This document shows, in pieces, positions 1-12,139 of a stretch of 64,000 nt of DNA. This stretch comes from Sporothrix humicola. Lineage: Eukaryota > Ascomycota > Sordariomycetes > Ophiostomatales > Ophiostomataceae. Below the pieces are notes generated by a model. It did no database searches, was not told the DNA's origin, and saw only the letters and a list, made by a program, of their open reading frames with translations. Both the position numbers and the translations under genes were made by a program. How positions within the stretch are numbered: the first letter of the stretch is position 1; the number at the start of each line of letters is the position of its first letter. The stretch covers positions 558,001-622,000 of the forward strand of contig WNYE01000007.1 of NCBI GenBank assembly GCA_021396245.1, written 5' to 3'.

Positions 1-2313
1 TTCGTGGACATGGTCGGCCACTCTGCTAACGAGCTCGACATTTGCCTATGCCTATGGCATTTCCGGTCCCATGTGGTATGCCGCCTTGGGCTCGTCCCAA
101 GTCCTCCTGTTCTCCATGCTGTCTCTCATGGTCAAGCGCGACCTGCCCGGTGCTCACACGTTCCCCGAGATTGTGCTCGCACGGCACGGTCCCGTGGCTC
201 ACGCCATCTACTTGGTCTTTGGCTGGGCGACTAATATGTGTAAGTGCCGAGAGTGGAAGGTGGGAAGATGGTAAGGTGTCCGGTTATATGTGTGGCTCGA
301 GTGCGTGCACGAGCCAATAAAACAAGTGTGGATGGAGAGAGAGGTGTCGTCCGAGAGGGCTGTATGAATCATGCTGACTTTTTCCTCTTTTTTTTCTTCT
401 CTTTCTTGGGTTTCAGTCGTTGGCGCAACCCTTGTCTTGGGCGGTGCTCAGGTCGTGGCCGGTCTGTCGGGTGTGAACGTCTATGCCGCCTGTTTCATTG
501 TAAGTTTTGTTTTGGTCGCTTTGGATTCTCCAAAACCACATCCAATTCCCGCCCATCATCCCCATCATCCCCACAGTTTGTTCTCCGCGGTACGACCCGT
601 GCAAGTCAACCGCGCCCATCCCCCTTCAACCCCACAAACTTTAACGTAATAGCCGCTAATGGGTTGCAACCATGACTGCGTTTGCGCGTTTGCACAAAAT
701 AGATTCCACTTGCCGTTGCTGCATATGTCATCCAGGGTGGTCTGCGCAGCACCTTTGTTGCCGACTACATTCACACCGTCATCCTCTTCGTCGCCATCTT
801 CATCTTTGCGTTCGCGCTGTACACCACTGACGACTATGTCGGAAGCCCCAGCCGCTTCTATGACCTCCTCACAGCTGCTGCCGAGGCGTCTCCTCTGCCC
901 CAGAACAAGGGCGGCTCCTGGCTGACCTTCCAGTCCAAGGGCGGTCTGACGTTTGCTGCGCTTATTTTCTTGGGCAGTTTCTCGACCGTCTGGCTCGACC
1001 AGGCGTACTGGCAGCGTGCCATTGCCTCCAAGCCGGAGACGAGCGTCAAGGCGTACCTTTTGGGTGGCCTCGCCTGGTATGGCATCCCGTACGGCTTCGC
1101 GACGGCCATGGGCCTCGGCTGCGTCGCCATGACCACGTCGCCCACGTTCCCCACGTACCCGAACCCGTTGAACGCAGCCCAGGTCAACGGCGGCTTCAGT
1201 GCCCCCGCCACGGCCATTGCGCTCATGGGCAAGAACGGTGCCGCCCTCATGCTGTTGCTGCTCTTCATGGCCATCACGTCCGCCACGTCCGCCGAGCTCA
1301 TTGCCGTCTCCTCGCTCTGGACCTTTGACGTCTACAAGCTGTACATCAACAAGGCCGCCACCTCGTCCCAGCTCGTCATGCAGGCCCACACCGGCATCAT
1401 CACCTACTCGCTCGTCCTCGCCGCCTTTTGCTGCGGTCTCAACGCCAGCGGCATCGACATCACCTGGATTCTGACCCAGGGCGGCTGTATCATTGGCGGC
1501 GGCGGTATCCCACTGGGCCTGATTTTGTTGTGGCCCTCGCGCATGTCCACGCCTGCTGCCATTAGTGCTCCCCTCATTGCCATGCCGCTCGGTATTATGA
1601 CCTGGCTCGTGACGACGCACCTGCGGTCGGGCGTCATCAGTGTGGCCACCACGGGCGATCTGACCAACAGTGTCGCCGGCAGCGCCACCACGTGCGGCAT
1701 CGGTGCTGTTGTGGCTGTCTTGTTTTCGTTCCTGTTCCCTTACAAGTACACTTCCAACGATCCGGCGCACGTTGCTCGTGTCGAGAAAATTTGCGGCGTG
1801 GCCTCGCTGCAGGGTCAGGTGTTCACAAGCGACACGGAAGCGCGCGCGGAGATGGCCATGGGCGAGAAGGATGCCGGTACGAAGGAGGAGGGTGGTGAGA
1901 TCAAGTCGCCGGAGCCCGTTGAGCCTGTTGCAGAGTCGGAAGCTCCCCCGGCGGAAACGGTGGCCGCTGCTACCGACTCGGGCCCTGCACCCACGGGCAA
2001 TGATGTCGTCGATTTCCTCACGGCCAACCACATTGAGCCGCTTGACTTGGAACTGTACCACAAGGTGCGTCGTCTGGCCATCTGGTGCTGTGCCATCTTC
2101 TTCGTGTTTGCCATGGCGCTGTTCCCATTTGCCTTTTACGGCACCGGCTTCATCTTCACCAAGGCTGCACTTACCGGTTGGGTGGCCATTAGTATGATCT
2201 GGGTCTTCTTCAGTGCCATCACCTGCATCATCTGGCCAGTGGCAGAAAGCTGGAAGGATCTGAGCGGCATGGTGGGCATGTTCATCAACGACATGACTTC
2301 GCGGAGGAAGTGA
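1..2313 (+). CDS. dur3: Urea active transporter, DUR3-like (5' end missing)
   Basis: Sodium:solute symporter family member of the fungal DUR3 type, which takes up urea (and polyamines in yeast) across the plasma membrane. Exons are <1-239, 417-499 and 703-2313. The reading frame starts at base 2, giving 643 visible residues. Splicing restores a continuous stretch TNM-FVGATLVLGGAQVVAGLSG and then AACFI-IPLAVAAYVIQGGLRSTF, matching the DUR3 core. Many hydrophobic segments follow, with a hydrophilic loop rich in E, A and P around nucleotides 1830-2010 and two last membrane segments before the stop at 2311. The N-terminus and first membrane spans lie outside the window. Introns of 177 and 203 nt have consensus GTAAGT donors. 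It converges on the phosphatase gene. Confident in family; substrate is inferred from family. Confidence 0.93.
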
Positions 2314-2682
2314 GATGCACAAACAGTTGTTGGTTGGACGAATTGAGGCTGTGATTGAGCGGGATGCTGGTGCTTCAATTTCCAGAAATTAGAAATGCAA
2401 TGGTACAACAGTCCAGAGATGCGGGAACGAAGAGCCCAGCTTGGTCTCGGTCCGTAGACCGGAGAACGAACAAATAGAGAGAATAAAATAGACAAGAAAT
2501 ATCCAATAGAATCGAAAAAGTAGATAAAAAGGGAAAGAAAAGCAACGCCTGTCAAAAAGAAAACGCCACGGGCTTTCGCCCAGTAAGATCCCTGTCTATC
2601 CCAAAACGTAAACTCGTAAACAAAAAGAATGTCGCTAATGATCATGACTACTCCCCCAGATTAGTAAATTACCACTCGTCTT
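2314..2682. other. Convergent 3' intergenic spacer
   Basis: This 369-bp spacer separates the stops of two convergent genes and should hold both 3' UTRs and poly(A) sites. I see A-rich stretches (around 2470-2540) but no gene or strong structure. Confidence 0.6.
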
Positions 2683-4120
2683 TCACGCGGTCTCACTACG
2701 CCGGCACACTGCCGCAACAACGCTGATGTCGTCGAGTTTTCCTGGGGCAGAAGTTAGTGTTTGTTATACGTGCCATGCATGCTCATTTGTAAGACTGAAA
2801 CTCACCTCCTTCGCTTGCCAGGCCCTCCTCAATGGCATGCTCCATAAATGGACTCTCGGCGAACGGGTCTACTGCAATCACTCGTGCAGCCTCAACTAGA
2901 TCCTCCGCTACCGTTGTCATCATGCCCCGGTGCAGATCGGCTGGCGTCTTGTCCTTGGCCTGCCACGCAGCCACGCTCTTGCTGACGCGGTCCACAATCT
3001 CGTGTGCCCACAGGTTATCGATTAAACCGTCCGACATGGCCAGAACTATATCCCCAACGTTAATCGGTACCACGTCGACAACGGCATTGTCTCGTGGCGT
3101 GTCAGGGCTGTTCGTTCCTAGCTGACGCGGGCAATCGAACCAGTGCCACTGCTCCGTCGTTTTGAAGATGATCTTGCCCTCCGCTGGCCGTACGACCATG
3201 ATCTGCGAGTCGCCCAGGTTCGTCACGTAGAGCACCGGCTCCTTCTCGTCCGTTTGCACGGCCCGGTCGTCTGCTGCCTCGATCTGCCGGTACGATAAGA
3301 GTGCGCCCGCGGCTGTCGTCGTTCCTTGCCAGTCGTTTGGCGCTCGTGTCGCCTCGATTGTCTGCTCGTATGCGCGCTGGAGATACTTGACCGGTTCTGG
3401 CGCTGTTATGGAACCTGCCGCCACGCTCTCGCTCACAGCATTGGCCCAGAAATGCACTACAAGCCGCGACCAGAGCCCGGCATGGCCCCGCGGACGCATG
3501 GACCAGGCTCCGACACCGTCGTTGGCCGCCACAAAGTACTCGCCCGCAAACACGGCGTCATCGCCGTTCGTGCAGCCACCGATAAGCTGGCCATCCACCA
3601 ATTCCCTTCGGTCACGACTCCGGTCGTGTGTGCTCAAGGCATCGGAGAATGAGCCAGAAGGCGGCGACAAAAAGGGCGGGGGAAACGGGCGTGGGGTGCG
3701 CTTTGCAAACAATCCCACGCCTGTCTCAAAGTGGAAGGGCAGTTTGGGCTGTGTGTGTAGCGATGAAGCTTTGTGGGAGTCACACCGGCGTCGTGCGGGG
3801 ATTCCGTGGTAGTCCAGGTCGCTCGCTGTATGCGTTGGAGTGGTGGTGGTTGTGGTCGCTGCAGCGGTAGCGTCGAATATGGTTGGAGCGGCGGTGGAGC
3901 CCGAGGCCGATGGGAGCTCAATGGTGACGGGGGTCGACATGTGAGAAGAACTGTGTATTAAACGGGCGGCGCGGAGGGTCGAGTAGCAGACATTGCTGCT
4001 ATCGCCGTGAGAAAGACATTGTCCTGACGTCAGGGAGGCTCTCGAGGAGCCAAGCGAGGCAGGACGGAGCAGCGAAAGTCGCGAGGAAGAAGTGCGGAGG
4101 CGCAGAGGTAGCCTCCTCAT
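2683..4120 (-). CDS. ptc7: PTC7/azr1-like mitochondrial PP2C-type protein phosphatase
   Basis: Metal-dependent serine/threonine phosphatase of the PTC7 group; yeast Ptc7 acts in mitochondria on coenzyme Q biosynthesis. Exons are 4120-2806 and 2741-2683, giving 457 aa. The unspliced frame ends in GGEFQSYK; splicing at GTGAGT (2805) to CCCCAG (2742) instead gives EGGKLDDISVVAAV, the expected last PP2C motif with the metal-binding DD. Other motifs are GDDAVF, NDGVGAW, NLGDSQIMVV and LAMSDGLIDNLW. The N-terminus is rich in R, S and L without acids, consistent with a mitochondrial presequence; a start at the internal MSTPVTIEL would remove it. The start at 4120 is a true ATG. The family call is strong; the mitochondrial site is inferred. 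Confidence 0.9.
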
Positions 4121-6455
4121 TCCAACAGTGGTGATGTCTGCGGCGTCGAGGCCGAGCTAGTGGGGAAAGGAAGGATGGGCCTTTTGTCGAAATGGGCGAG
4201 GTAGGAGGACTCAAAATGAGCGAAAATCGAAGAAGAATCAAGAAATCGTGAGAATTATTTCGTGTCTCAAAGGTCAGAAGGCTCCAGGGTGATTAAAGCC
4301 AGCTTTTGACCCTTGGGCGTGTGAAGAGGGGCTGTATTGATAAGAGAGTGCTTTCGCGCGTCACACTCTGATAGAGGGCGCAGATGCCAGGTGCGCAGGA
4401 TGGAGATAAAAGGTCGACGGATGCGTGTTTGGTGACAAGAAGGAAAAGAAGAAAACAAAAAAGAGAGTTTTCGCGACAAAGGAAACACGAGAATTAATTC
4501 AGGAGAAGAGACAAAAGAGACCTGAAAGGGACAGGAACGGCGAAAAAGGCAAAAAGGGCAGGAGCACAATGCCACATGTGAAAAATATGGGCAGGAGCAG
4601 CCCAGATAATACCACCGTGTGGTTCTTTGTGACCTCACTGACTCAAATAGGGAGTCGCAGGCGGACAACACGGCCAGATTTCCCTACCAGGAAGTGGCGA
4701 CTGGCGGGCTTCCAGGCTTGGAGGTGCTTCTTTCCTTGCGACGTTCCGCGTGTAGAGTGGAAGTTTCGGCTTGATAAGGCTTATCGATGCTGTAATGGTG
4801 CTGAAAATAGCGTTGTACAAGTTTTTCTTAGTCTCGAGGCGCGGTGACAAAGTCTTTTATGTATGACATGAACGTAGCGTTTCGGTGCGCAGCGGTGCCT
4901 TTGTATGGCTCGCAGCAAAAAATGATGACAGCAATCGGCGCGATTGTAGTGGATGGTGTGGGTGGGTTGACAACTTCAAGTGGGTTGGGAAGGCGCGAGG
5001 CGCCGGCCGCTCCTGCTTTGGCGTGCATTCTGGGGCACCTTCTTGAAAAACCCAAGGCTGTTGCTGGCATCTGTCGGCTGTTTTCTCACTGCTCCTTGTT
5101 GTTCGTCACTAGGCAAGTGCACCCCAACACTTCCTGCCTCAAGTTGTCAGATTTGTCCTATGGCGCTTTCCTTTTTGCTTAAATTGTGTTGACCATCCCC
5201 AACTTCCTTCTTTGGGCGGTCGTCATAATTTCTGTGACAATTTCTGGGGAATCGTGCCTGCCTTGCTTCACCTCAAAAGTCCTACGGGGTACGTGCAGGG
5301 GAGCAGCTCTCAACCGCGAATGGGGGGAACTCCGCTCCTTCCAACAAAAACTGGAACAGGTCTAGCTATCTGCAATGTAGCTGTCATCCCGTGGCCAAGC
5401 GCCTGGGATTGGCTGGCCAGAACCAAGCCAAGATGCAGCTACGATGAGTCTGTCCAGTGAAGAGTCACGACACTCCGTCACTTCTCAGACACAGGACTGT
5501 GCAGTTGGGGTGAAGTTGGGGAACAGCTGTGATCGTCCACATGGCAATCTTGACCGACTCGCCAACCCTTGCAAGCGGTCTGGCTACTTTCGAGCTCGGG
5601 GTAGCATCTGGCAAACCGGCACTTGGGGGTAGATTAACTCTGTCTCTCCACAGGATGTCTTTTGTTCAACTTCTGTCCTGACAACTTGTCGTCGTTTTAT
5701 TTTTATTTTCTGTTGACATCTTTTGCCTTTGCTCACCCCGAATCACCACCGCCCGAGTCATGTCCGATGGTCCCCTCCTGCTCGCTATGATACTACGGCT
5801 TCCACAACATGTCACGACATTAGTCAAAGTCACGATGATGTGGCACACGCAAGGCTATACCATCTGTCCGTCTAAATTTGATATTGTACACATATACAGT
5901 GCAACTCGAGGCTAGGAAGAAGTCTATGCTGATGCTCGTTTGTCATGCTGTCGTCCGGTCGTCGAGAGAGCGAGGCGTGGCTTGTTTTTGTCCTGCCGTC
6001 AGGGATGGACGCGTCCAGCTTTGTCTCGTCGGAGTCGGTCGTCGATATCGAAATGCCGATGCCGAGTTCGTTCGTGTCGCCCACCGGGACCCAGCCGTCA
6101 TCCCAAAATCCAATGCCTAGGCCAAAGATGCGTTTTTTCTTCCTCCCTCTCCCTCTTCTCGGCCGCCAGGATGAAAACAAAAGAAAAATAAGGTATGACG
6201 ACCGAACAAGAGGGAAGAGAGCAAAGAAGGGGGGGTTTTGCAAAAACAAAATGAAAAATGAAAAACATATGCAGTACCTCCACCTCTTATCGTCAACCGT
6301 CATCTATCCACCTCTTTCCTCACAATATTATACCATATCCCTACACAATCAGCCGTGCCTCACACAGAGCGCAGACGGCCACAAGATGGGTTTCGAGGCG
6401 TTTGACGTATATTCGTGCCGCGTCGTCCATCCCCATACGTCCGATGACGAGCCGC
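4121..6455. other. Intergenic region, no convincing gene
   Basis: About 2.3 kb between the divergent promoter side of the phosphatase gene and the 3' end of the ATP synthase subunit e gene. It holds the phosphatase promoter next to 4121. Short open frames occur on both strands. The longest is a 143-codon ATG frame on the minus strand (6303-5872), low in complexity in its first half. Its second half (WDDGWVPVGDTNELG) looks faintly protein-like, but there is no recognisable domain and the plus strand is equally open there. I do not call a gene. Confidence 0.5.
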
Positions 6456-7053
6456 TTATGGCTTCTCCTTCATCAGAGCCTCGAAGTAGGCCTCGAGGTC
6501 GAAGTTGGGGCTCATGGGATCTTGGTTCACTGGAAAGAAAAGATGTCAGCAAAAGGTGTCTCGTCTCGTGATCTCTTTCCACCCGCGATCTCCGGAAAAC
6601 TTACGGCCGCTCGACGCCGACGCTGCTGCCGGTGCCGGGTTGCGGAGCTTGCTGTACTCCGCCTTGGCCTGGTCGATCAGGTGCTGCTTGTGCTCGTATT
6701 CCCGCTTTGCGGCTGCGGCCTTGTCTGAGGAGTTGATCTTGCGCTGGTGATAGAAGCCGTAGAAAACACCGAGGCCGAGAGCCGAGTACCGGAGGACCTG
6801 TAGAGAGGGTAAAGAAGCAACGGTCAGCTTTAAGTTCAGGGGTTTTGTATGTTTCAATGGCCAATTTCCATCGTTCGGCTCGAACACGAGATCTCCCGGG
6901 TAGAGCTTCCGGCGCGCGACAACGGGCAACCCATCAACCGGAAGCTGCCATCGACCCGGGATCTCGCCGTAGCCATGTGTATTGTCGCTCTCGACGAAGA
7001 CAGAGCGTGAATTGGGAGGGTAAACGAACATTGACACCTGCGTTGGAAGCCAT
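6456..7053 (-). CDS. ATP21: Mitochondrial F1Fo ATP synthase subunit e
   Basis: Small Fo subunit of the inner-membrane ATP synthase, needed for enzyme dimerisation and cristae shape. Three exons, 7053-7030, 6797-6605 and 6529-6456, give 96 aa. Exon 1 encodes MASNAGVN, exon 2 begins VLRYSALGLGVFYGFYHQRKI, and exon 3 encodes the tail ending in FDLEAYFEALMKEKP. The single membrane span carries the GxGxxxG dimer motif in LGLGVFYGF, followed by a charged helix (AAAKREYEHKQHLIDQAKAEYSKL). The first intron uses an unusual GTTCGT donor, chosen because it alone gives the family's GVNVLRYS junction in frame. Length and layout match fungal subunit e closely. It is divergent from the dynein gene. Confidence 0.92.
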
Positions 7054-8219
7054 TGCTGCGACTGGAGAAGAAAGGGCGAAAGGAGAGAACGGGAGAAAAC
7101 GGCGGGTGATGAGAATTTGAGAAAAAGCGAATCGAGAGTCGTAGGCCGTGCCGGGATGGAAAAGAGAACGTGGGCGCGAGATCGCGAAAGGTGGTGTGAG
7201 ATGACGAGGTTGGAAAGATTGAAGATTGCTGGAAGCGTTGTTTGGTCAATTGGCGATTTTTTTTTCGCTCTTGCTTTTTGGGCCGGCTTGTCCCTGTCGG
7301 TCGCGGATGAGCGCGCGTTGGAAATTTCACTCACGTTAGCTTGCTTCGTTCCTTCCTTTGCTACGAGTAAGCCGCAGGCCACCTGGCGCTGGCTGACTAT
7401 TACTTATTTGCAGCGTTATGGCAGGCGCGGAAGGGCCTAATGCCTCGTAGCTCGGGAAATCTCGCGGCTCGGGCTGGGACCTGCATAGCAGCTGGCTTTT
7501 ATTGCATTTGACGTATGATTGCGACGGCTAAGTCACTTTTGCTTGGACAAGGGGTGGGTGGGTACCTTTTTCCCAGGCTCGGGCCAGAGCCAGCCCCTAT
7601 CTTGTGCTGTATTTTGTCCCCATTTTGTCCATTCCAGCGGCCAGTGTCCACTAGGAAGTAAAGAAAGTCGGATCACGTGAAAACCTGCGCTACTACCGCG
7701 CCGTTCCAATTACCCGCTCCACCCAAAACAAACTGCCAGTAGCTCTTTCCTGTTAACACTACAGCCAAAAGGGCTCCACATAAATTATTCTGGGGGGAAG
7801 GACCGCATCAGTAAATTGCTAGCGGTGTCGCGAACAACGCGCTTGGTCCAGGGGCACGAAGGCAGACAGATGACAGCAAAGCTAACAAAACAACGACGAC
7901 AACTACCGGCATCGCACTACCACCACGAACGAACGAAGGCGACAGAGACAGCTATTTGATTTTGAAGCACATATTTGATATCAAACGCATCTACATTTTT
8001 GAAATAAGCGCCTAAATTCACAACATATATCCGTTCTCGAATACCATCTTGGCGAACCCCTGACGACGATTTTATCGGACTGGAACCTCGAAAATAGAGT
8101 ATCAAGCACAGAGAAGTCGGCCACTCGACACCTGATATCTGACATCTCAATAGGCCGTGCTGCCACGAGCATGCGGCAGACGTGGGCAAAGTCGACACAC
8201 CAACACATATATCACAGCC
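7054..8219. promoter_or_regulatory. Divergent promoter region between ATP synthase e and dynein intermediate chain
   Basis: A 1.17-kb spacer between two divergently transcribed genes. It should hold both promoters and leaders. I see no RNA gene and no long ATG frame; specific elements are not assigned. Confidence 0.5.
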
Positions 8220-10373
8220 ATGCAGCAACGGCGCGATGAGATCCTGGCGAAGAAGGCGAAGCTCGCCGAGCTAAAACGGCAGCGGGAGTTGAGGACACAG
8301 GCATCTGCATCACGGCAGAGTATAGGGCCAGACGTACGTACTGGATGATTGCATTTTCGTTTACTGGGTTGCAAAGTGCTAACAGAATAGCAACTGATTG
8401 CACCAACGCCGGGACGAGCCGACAACCGCCGGGAGATAGAGTCTCTGATCAACAGCCTTGTGGGTGAGAGCCGGCCCGGGTCGACAACAACAGGCGGTGC
8501 GGCGTCGCCTGCACACCGCGGAAGCCGGCCGAATAGTGTTCTCAGCGCAGGCGAGCTAAGCAACGAAACGTCCGAGTATGCAGCTGCCGGCATCACGGCA
8601 GTCAGCACAGGCCCTTCGCAGCCGCAAGTCCTGTCGACTGTCGCCCTCACAACCATCTACGAATGCCCGCCCTCGCCCGTTAAGGAGGTCTTCTCCTACA
8701 GCAAGGGCGTCCAGACCACCGACGACCTGATGCCGACAGCACCGGCCATCAACCGCGCCCTCTACGATTCAGACAACGAAGAACCAACACCTGCCACGCC
8801 GAGCAAGAAGCTGAGTCGGCGAGAACGGGAGCGGGAAGAAGAGCTGCGCAAGAACATCCGGCAAGAGGTCGAGGAGGAGCTGCAGGCGGCAAAAGACCAG
8901 CTTGCTGGCCAGCAGTCGGCACAGTCGTCCCTCACAACAAACTACCCGGCACGCGTGCTGTCCAGCGAGGAGCTCCAGGCGGTTACGTCCAACTCGGAGT
9001 TTGTTGACTTTTTGGAGAAGTCGACCAAGGTCATCGAGAAGGCGCTCGACCTCGAATACGACATCTTGACCGACTACACACTGCAGGCCTACGACAATGA
9101 GGATGAAGACGAACAGGGCAATGTGGGTGGCCGTGGCCGGCGGAAGGTCAAGGAGATCCGCCAGTTCTACGACGAAAAGTGGTCGCGGAAGCGCATGATC
9201 ACATCTATCGATTTCTCGCCCAAGTTCCCCGATCTTTTACTTGCCTCCTACACCAAGAACCCGACGGCACCACACGAGCCCGACGGTGTTGTCCAGGTGT
9301 GGAGTCTGAATCTGCACGACCGGCCCGAGTTTGTCTTCCACGCCCAGTCCGATATTCTTACTGCCCGCTTTTCGCCCTTCAACCCGAACCTCATCTTTGG
9401 CGGTGCCTACAGCGGCCAAGTCCTTGTCTGGGACACCCGTGCACGCTCGGCGCCCGTGCAAAAGACGCCCCTCACTGGCTCCGGCCACACACACCCGGTG
9501 TATGCGCTCGATATCGTCGGCACGCAGAACGCCAACAACATCATTAGCTGCAGTACCGACGGTGTGGTCTGCGGCTGGGCCGAGAACATGCTCGCCCAGC
9601 CACAAGAGTTCCTGTCGCTCACGGTCCCTCCACCGTGCAAAGTGGACGATCTGGCGCCGACGTGCCTGGCCTTCCCCCACACCGACCCGACCTTTTTCCT
9701 TGTCGGCTCCGAAGAGGGCACCATCTACCCGTGCCATCGCTACGATCGTGCAGGTGCCAAGGCCGGCGTGGACGCCCGTGTTCGCTACCGTGGCCATGCG
9801 GCGCCTGTCCTCTCGGTCGACTTCCACCCAGCGCGCGGCCCCGTCGATCTTGGCGACCTTGTGCTGTCGTCGAGTCTCGACTGGTCGGCAAAGCTGTGGA
9901 AGGTCCGCGCGCCGGCTGCTACGAGCACGATCGTGGGCGGTGGCGGCGTTGGTGGGGCTGGCGCGGCGGCCGAGGGTACGGCCGTGCCGCTCATGGACTT
10001 TGTGCGCGAAGACGTCGTCTACGATGCGGCTTGGTCGCCTGTGAAGCCGGGCGTGTTCAGTCTGGTGGACGGCGCGGGCTGGCTGGAGCTGTGGGACATA
10101 ACGGTGGAGACGGAGGAGCCGGTGGCACGCATCAGCCCGACGCAGCGCAAGGACGGCCGGTCGATGCTGGCCAACAGTCTGAACAAGGTAGCCTGGGACA
10201 AGAGCGAGGGCAAGCGCCTGGCGACGGGTGGCTTTTCTGGCGCGCTGACGGTGTTTGAGGTCGGCCCTGATCTGGGCGGCAAGGAGGGTCTACGGAGCGA
10301 GGAGTGGACCAACGTCAAGAAGTTGGTCAACAAGCTGGAGGCGCAGAACGCCAACGGGCCGGTGACATTGTAG
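8220..10373 (+). CDS. Cytoplasmic dynein 1 intermediate chain
   Basis: Scaffold subunit of the minus-end microtubule motor; it joins light chains, dynactin and the heavy chain, and in filamentous fungi supports nuclear migration and organelle transport. Exons are 8220-8333 and 8391-10373, giving 698 aa. The N-terminus MQQRRDEILAKKAKLAELKRQRE is the dynactin p150-binding coiled coil. It is followed by a Ser/Thr/Pro-rich linker and YSKGVQTTDD, an LC8-type light-chain site. A second charged helix lies near residues 150-200. From about residue 290 to the end there is a WD40 propeller (ITSIDFSP, VQVWSLN, GQVLVWDTR, SLDWSAKLWKV, LTVFEV). The ATG at 8220 was chosen; the upstream in-frame extension has only a GTG. 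The intron has GTACGT and CTAAC..TAG. Confidence 0.94.
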
Positions 10374-10596
10374 TTGGAGGTTTGGTGTTTTATTTTTTTA
10401 TTATTTTGTGACAGAAGTTGAGAGTCTGTAGGAGGTGGTTGGTGCACAGCAGGAGTGTCAATGGCCAAGATTGTGCGGCCTGGCAAGGAGGACAGTGAGG
10501 CGATAGAGGACAATACCACATTTGAGATTCAGCATTCAGAAAACGAATCATTGGCTTCTACAATAACAGTCTAAAAGGGGAACGTTGAAAATATTT

Positions 10597-11493
10597 TTAT
10601 TCATTGCGGCTCATGTAGTTGCCCGAGTCCAGTGTCGCAAGAACATTGCTGGCATAGTCCACATACCCTCTTGCCATGAGCTGACACCTCTCTGGGGGGT
10701 ATATATTCGTGCAGGAGCGTACAAATTTGGACAACAGCTCCCTCTGTGCCGTGGCCCACGCATACGCCACTTGTCTGCATTCAAACGCCTTGGGCGCCTC
10801 CTCGGAGTACATGTCCGCACACGACATGAACGCCGGTCGAATAGGTGATATATACGCCGTGAGTGCACATGTCCCAGAGTTTAGAATAACTTGCAGCTGG
10901 TCGGAAAACGCAGATGCACCGACGCGACGACACGCATCCGCGTAGTATTTGTTGATAGCCATGATTTGCACCGACGATAGTATCGTGGGGTCTCGTTGCA
11001 AGCGTTCTTTGTGATTCTCGTAGAAGCCGAGCCAGCCGTCAAATGAATCGCACGCATAGTCAGCCAGCAAAGTGGCCGTCTCGGCTCTCCCTTTGTCTTG
11101 TAAACAGTTGAGGATGGTCTCAAAGTGACGCAAGACAGCAACAACGTGCTCCGCCATCTCGTAGGCGTGTGCTCTATCATCATCGGACACGCCGTTGGCT
11201 TGAGCGATCTCGGCAGGTGGCATCGTCTTCGTATACATAGTATGGATGGATCCATGGATGATCTTGTGCATCTCGTGTACCTCGTCCAAGATCTCGAAAA
11301 GGAGTTGGGGGCGGCCCGTGGTCGTCGTGACGGTTGGGACTATGGGCGATGGCTCTGGTATCGGCTCAGAAATCAATACGCGACTTTGCCGCTGCTGTTC
11401 TGGCTCTTTATCAGAGACGGATAACAAGACCTCTTTTTCGAGCAATGTCCACTCGCTTCCGGAGTCGTCCGCGTCGTTTTTGGTCGAAGCCAT
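10597..11493 (-). CDS. Hypothetical protein, 298 aa
   Basis: A single-exon ATG frame whose stop lies 223 bp from the stop of the convergent dynein gene. I do not recognise the family. Residues 1-60 are polar, with a DSGSEWTLLEKE segment and a Pro-rich stretch (SEPIPEPSPIVPTV). Residues 65-298 look alpha-helical, with a mix of L, A and charged residues (FEILDEVHEMHKIIHGSIHTMY, AYEMAEHVVAVLRHFETILNCLQDKGRAETATLLADYACDSFD cut into helices), and end YASNVLATLDSGNYMSRNE. There are no membrane spans, signal peptide or catalytic motif. Six cysteines are scattered without pattern. The frame is well closed and codon use looks like a real gene, but expression is unproven. Confidence 0.7.
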   Translation of the reverse strand: MASTKNDADDSGSEWTLLEKEVLLSVSDKEPEQQRQSRVLISEPIPEPSPIVPTVTTTTGRPQLLFEILDEVHEMHKIIHGSIHTMYTKTMPPAEIAQANGVSDDDRAHAYEMAEHVVAVLRHFETILNCLQDKGRAETATLLADYACDSFDGWLGFYENHKERLQRDPTILSSVQIMAINKYYADACRRVGASAFSDQLQVILNSGTCALTAYISPIRPAFMSCADMYSEEAPKAFECRQVAYAWATAQRELLSKFVRSCTNIYPPERCQLMARGYVDYASNVLATLDSGNYMSRNE

Positions 11494-11889
11494 GGTGATA
11501 GACGGCTATTGGCATAGAAGTAAATCGAGTTGGGTCGGGCGTTCAAGTGTTTAGGCGTGCAATATCAAGTTTTTGACACGCGAAGTGATAGGGCTCGAAC
11601 TCGAAGTGCCTTAAACAAGGTTGGAGAAAACTCTGTATTTTGATTGAGCTCGTGATTGTGATAAGGATACAGCGGTGATGGGATGACTTGGCCTGGCAAC
11701 CCGGTGCCTTCCATTTTGGGTAGACTTATACACATGGCTTGTAAGGCAAGAAGGCGTCAACCGTTCACCTTGAAATAGCGCGGCTTCCATTTTGGGCGTC
11801 CCTTCCTCACAACACGAGACAAGCTCGAGTTTGCAATGAAAAGAATATAAAATAGGAAGGAGCCCCCGTCTCATCAAAAAGACAAAAGT
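11494..11889. other. Spacer between hypothetical gene and U2 snRNA
   Basis: Spacer holding the promoter of the 298-aa gene and sequence downstream of U2. The 12-mer TTCCATTTTGGG occurs twice (near 11710 and 11787), about 100-180 bp past the U2 3' end, and once more in reverse complement near 15980. Confidence 0.5.
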
Positions 11890-12082
11890 TCGCGTCGCCT
11901 GGAAGCAGTGAAAGACCAGGGACACAGTGGGAGAACAGTCGTAGAACAAGCCTAGAGGACTGCTCATCCCAAGTTGCCAAAGATTTGTGTAAACACGAAA
12001 AACCCCGTTGGGGTTATTTCAGTGGTTAAACTGAAAAGAACAGATACTACACTTGATCTAAGCCATATGACTTGGAGAGCTG
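11890..12082 (-). ncRNA. U2: U2 spliceosomal snRNA
   Basis: The minus strand carries the nearly invariant U2 block GGCTTAGATCAAGTGTAGTA, then TCTGTTCTTTTCAGTTTAA. The branch-site recognition sequence GTAGTA is at 12050-12045 and would pair with the CTAAC branch sites seen in this window's introns. Stem I is present in a compensated form (AAGUC-AUAU-GGCUU). Stem IIa (UUUCAG..CUGAAA), stem IIb (AACCCC-AAC-GGGGUU), an Sm-like site (AAUCUUUGG) and stem-loop IV (CCUGG..CCAGG with the UUUCACUGCUU loop) follow in the right order. The ends are estimated: the 5' end by alignment to other U2s in memory, the 3' end just after stem IV; each could be off by about 5-10 nt. Confidence 0.95.
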
Positions 12083-12139
12083 AGGAGAAAAGAAGAAAAA
12101 AGAGAAACATGCAATGAGATAAAAGGGAGAGGACGTGTC

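Noticed and set aside
565..2322. 585-codon open frame on the minus strand
   Set aside because: It is antisense to exon 3 of the urea transporter; GC-biased third positions of the real gene keep the complementary frame open. Its composition (H, R, G, D) is that of an antisense shadow and it lacks any domain.
5872..6303. 143-codon ATG frame on the minus strand
   Set aside because: No domain, hydrophobic low-complexity first half, and an equally open plus strand. Kept only as a note under the intergenic entry.
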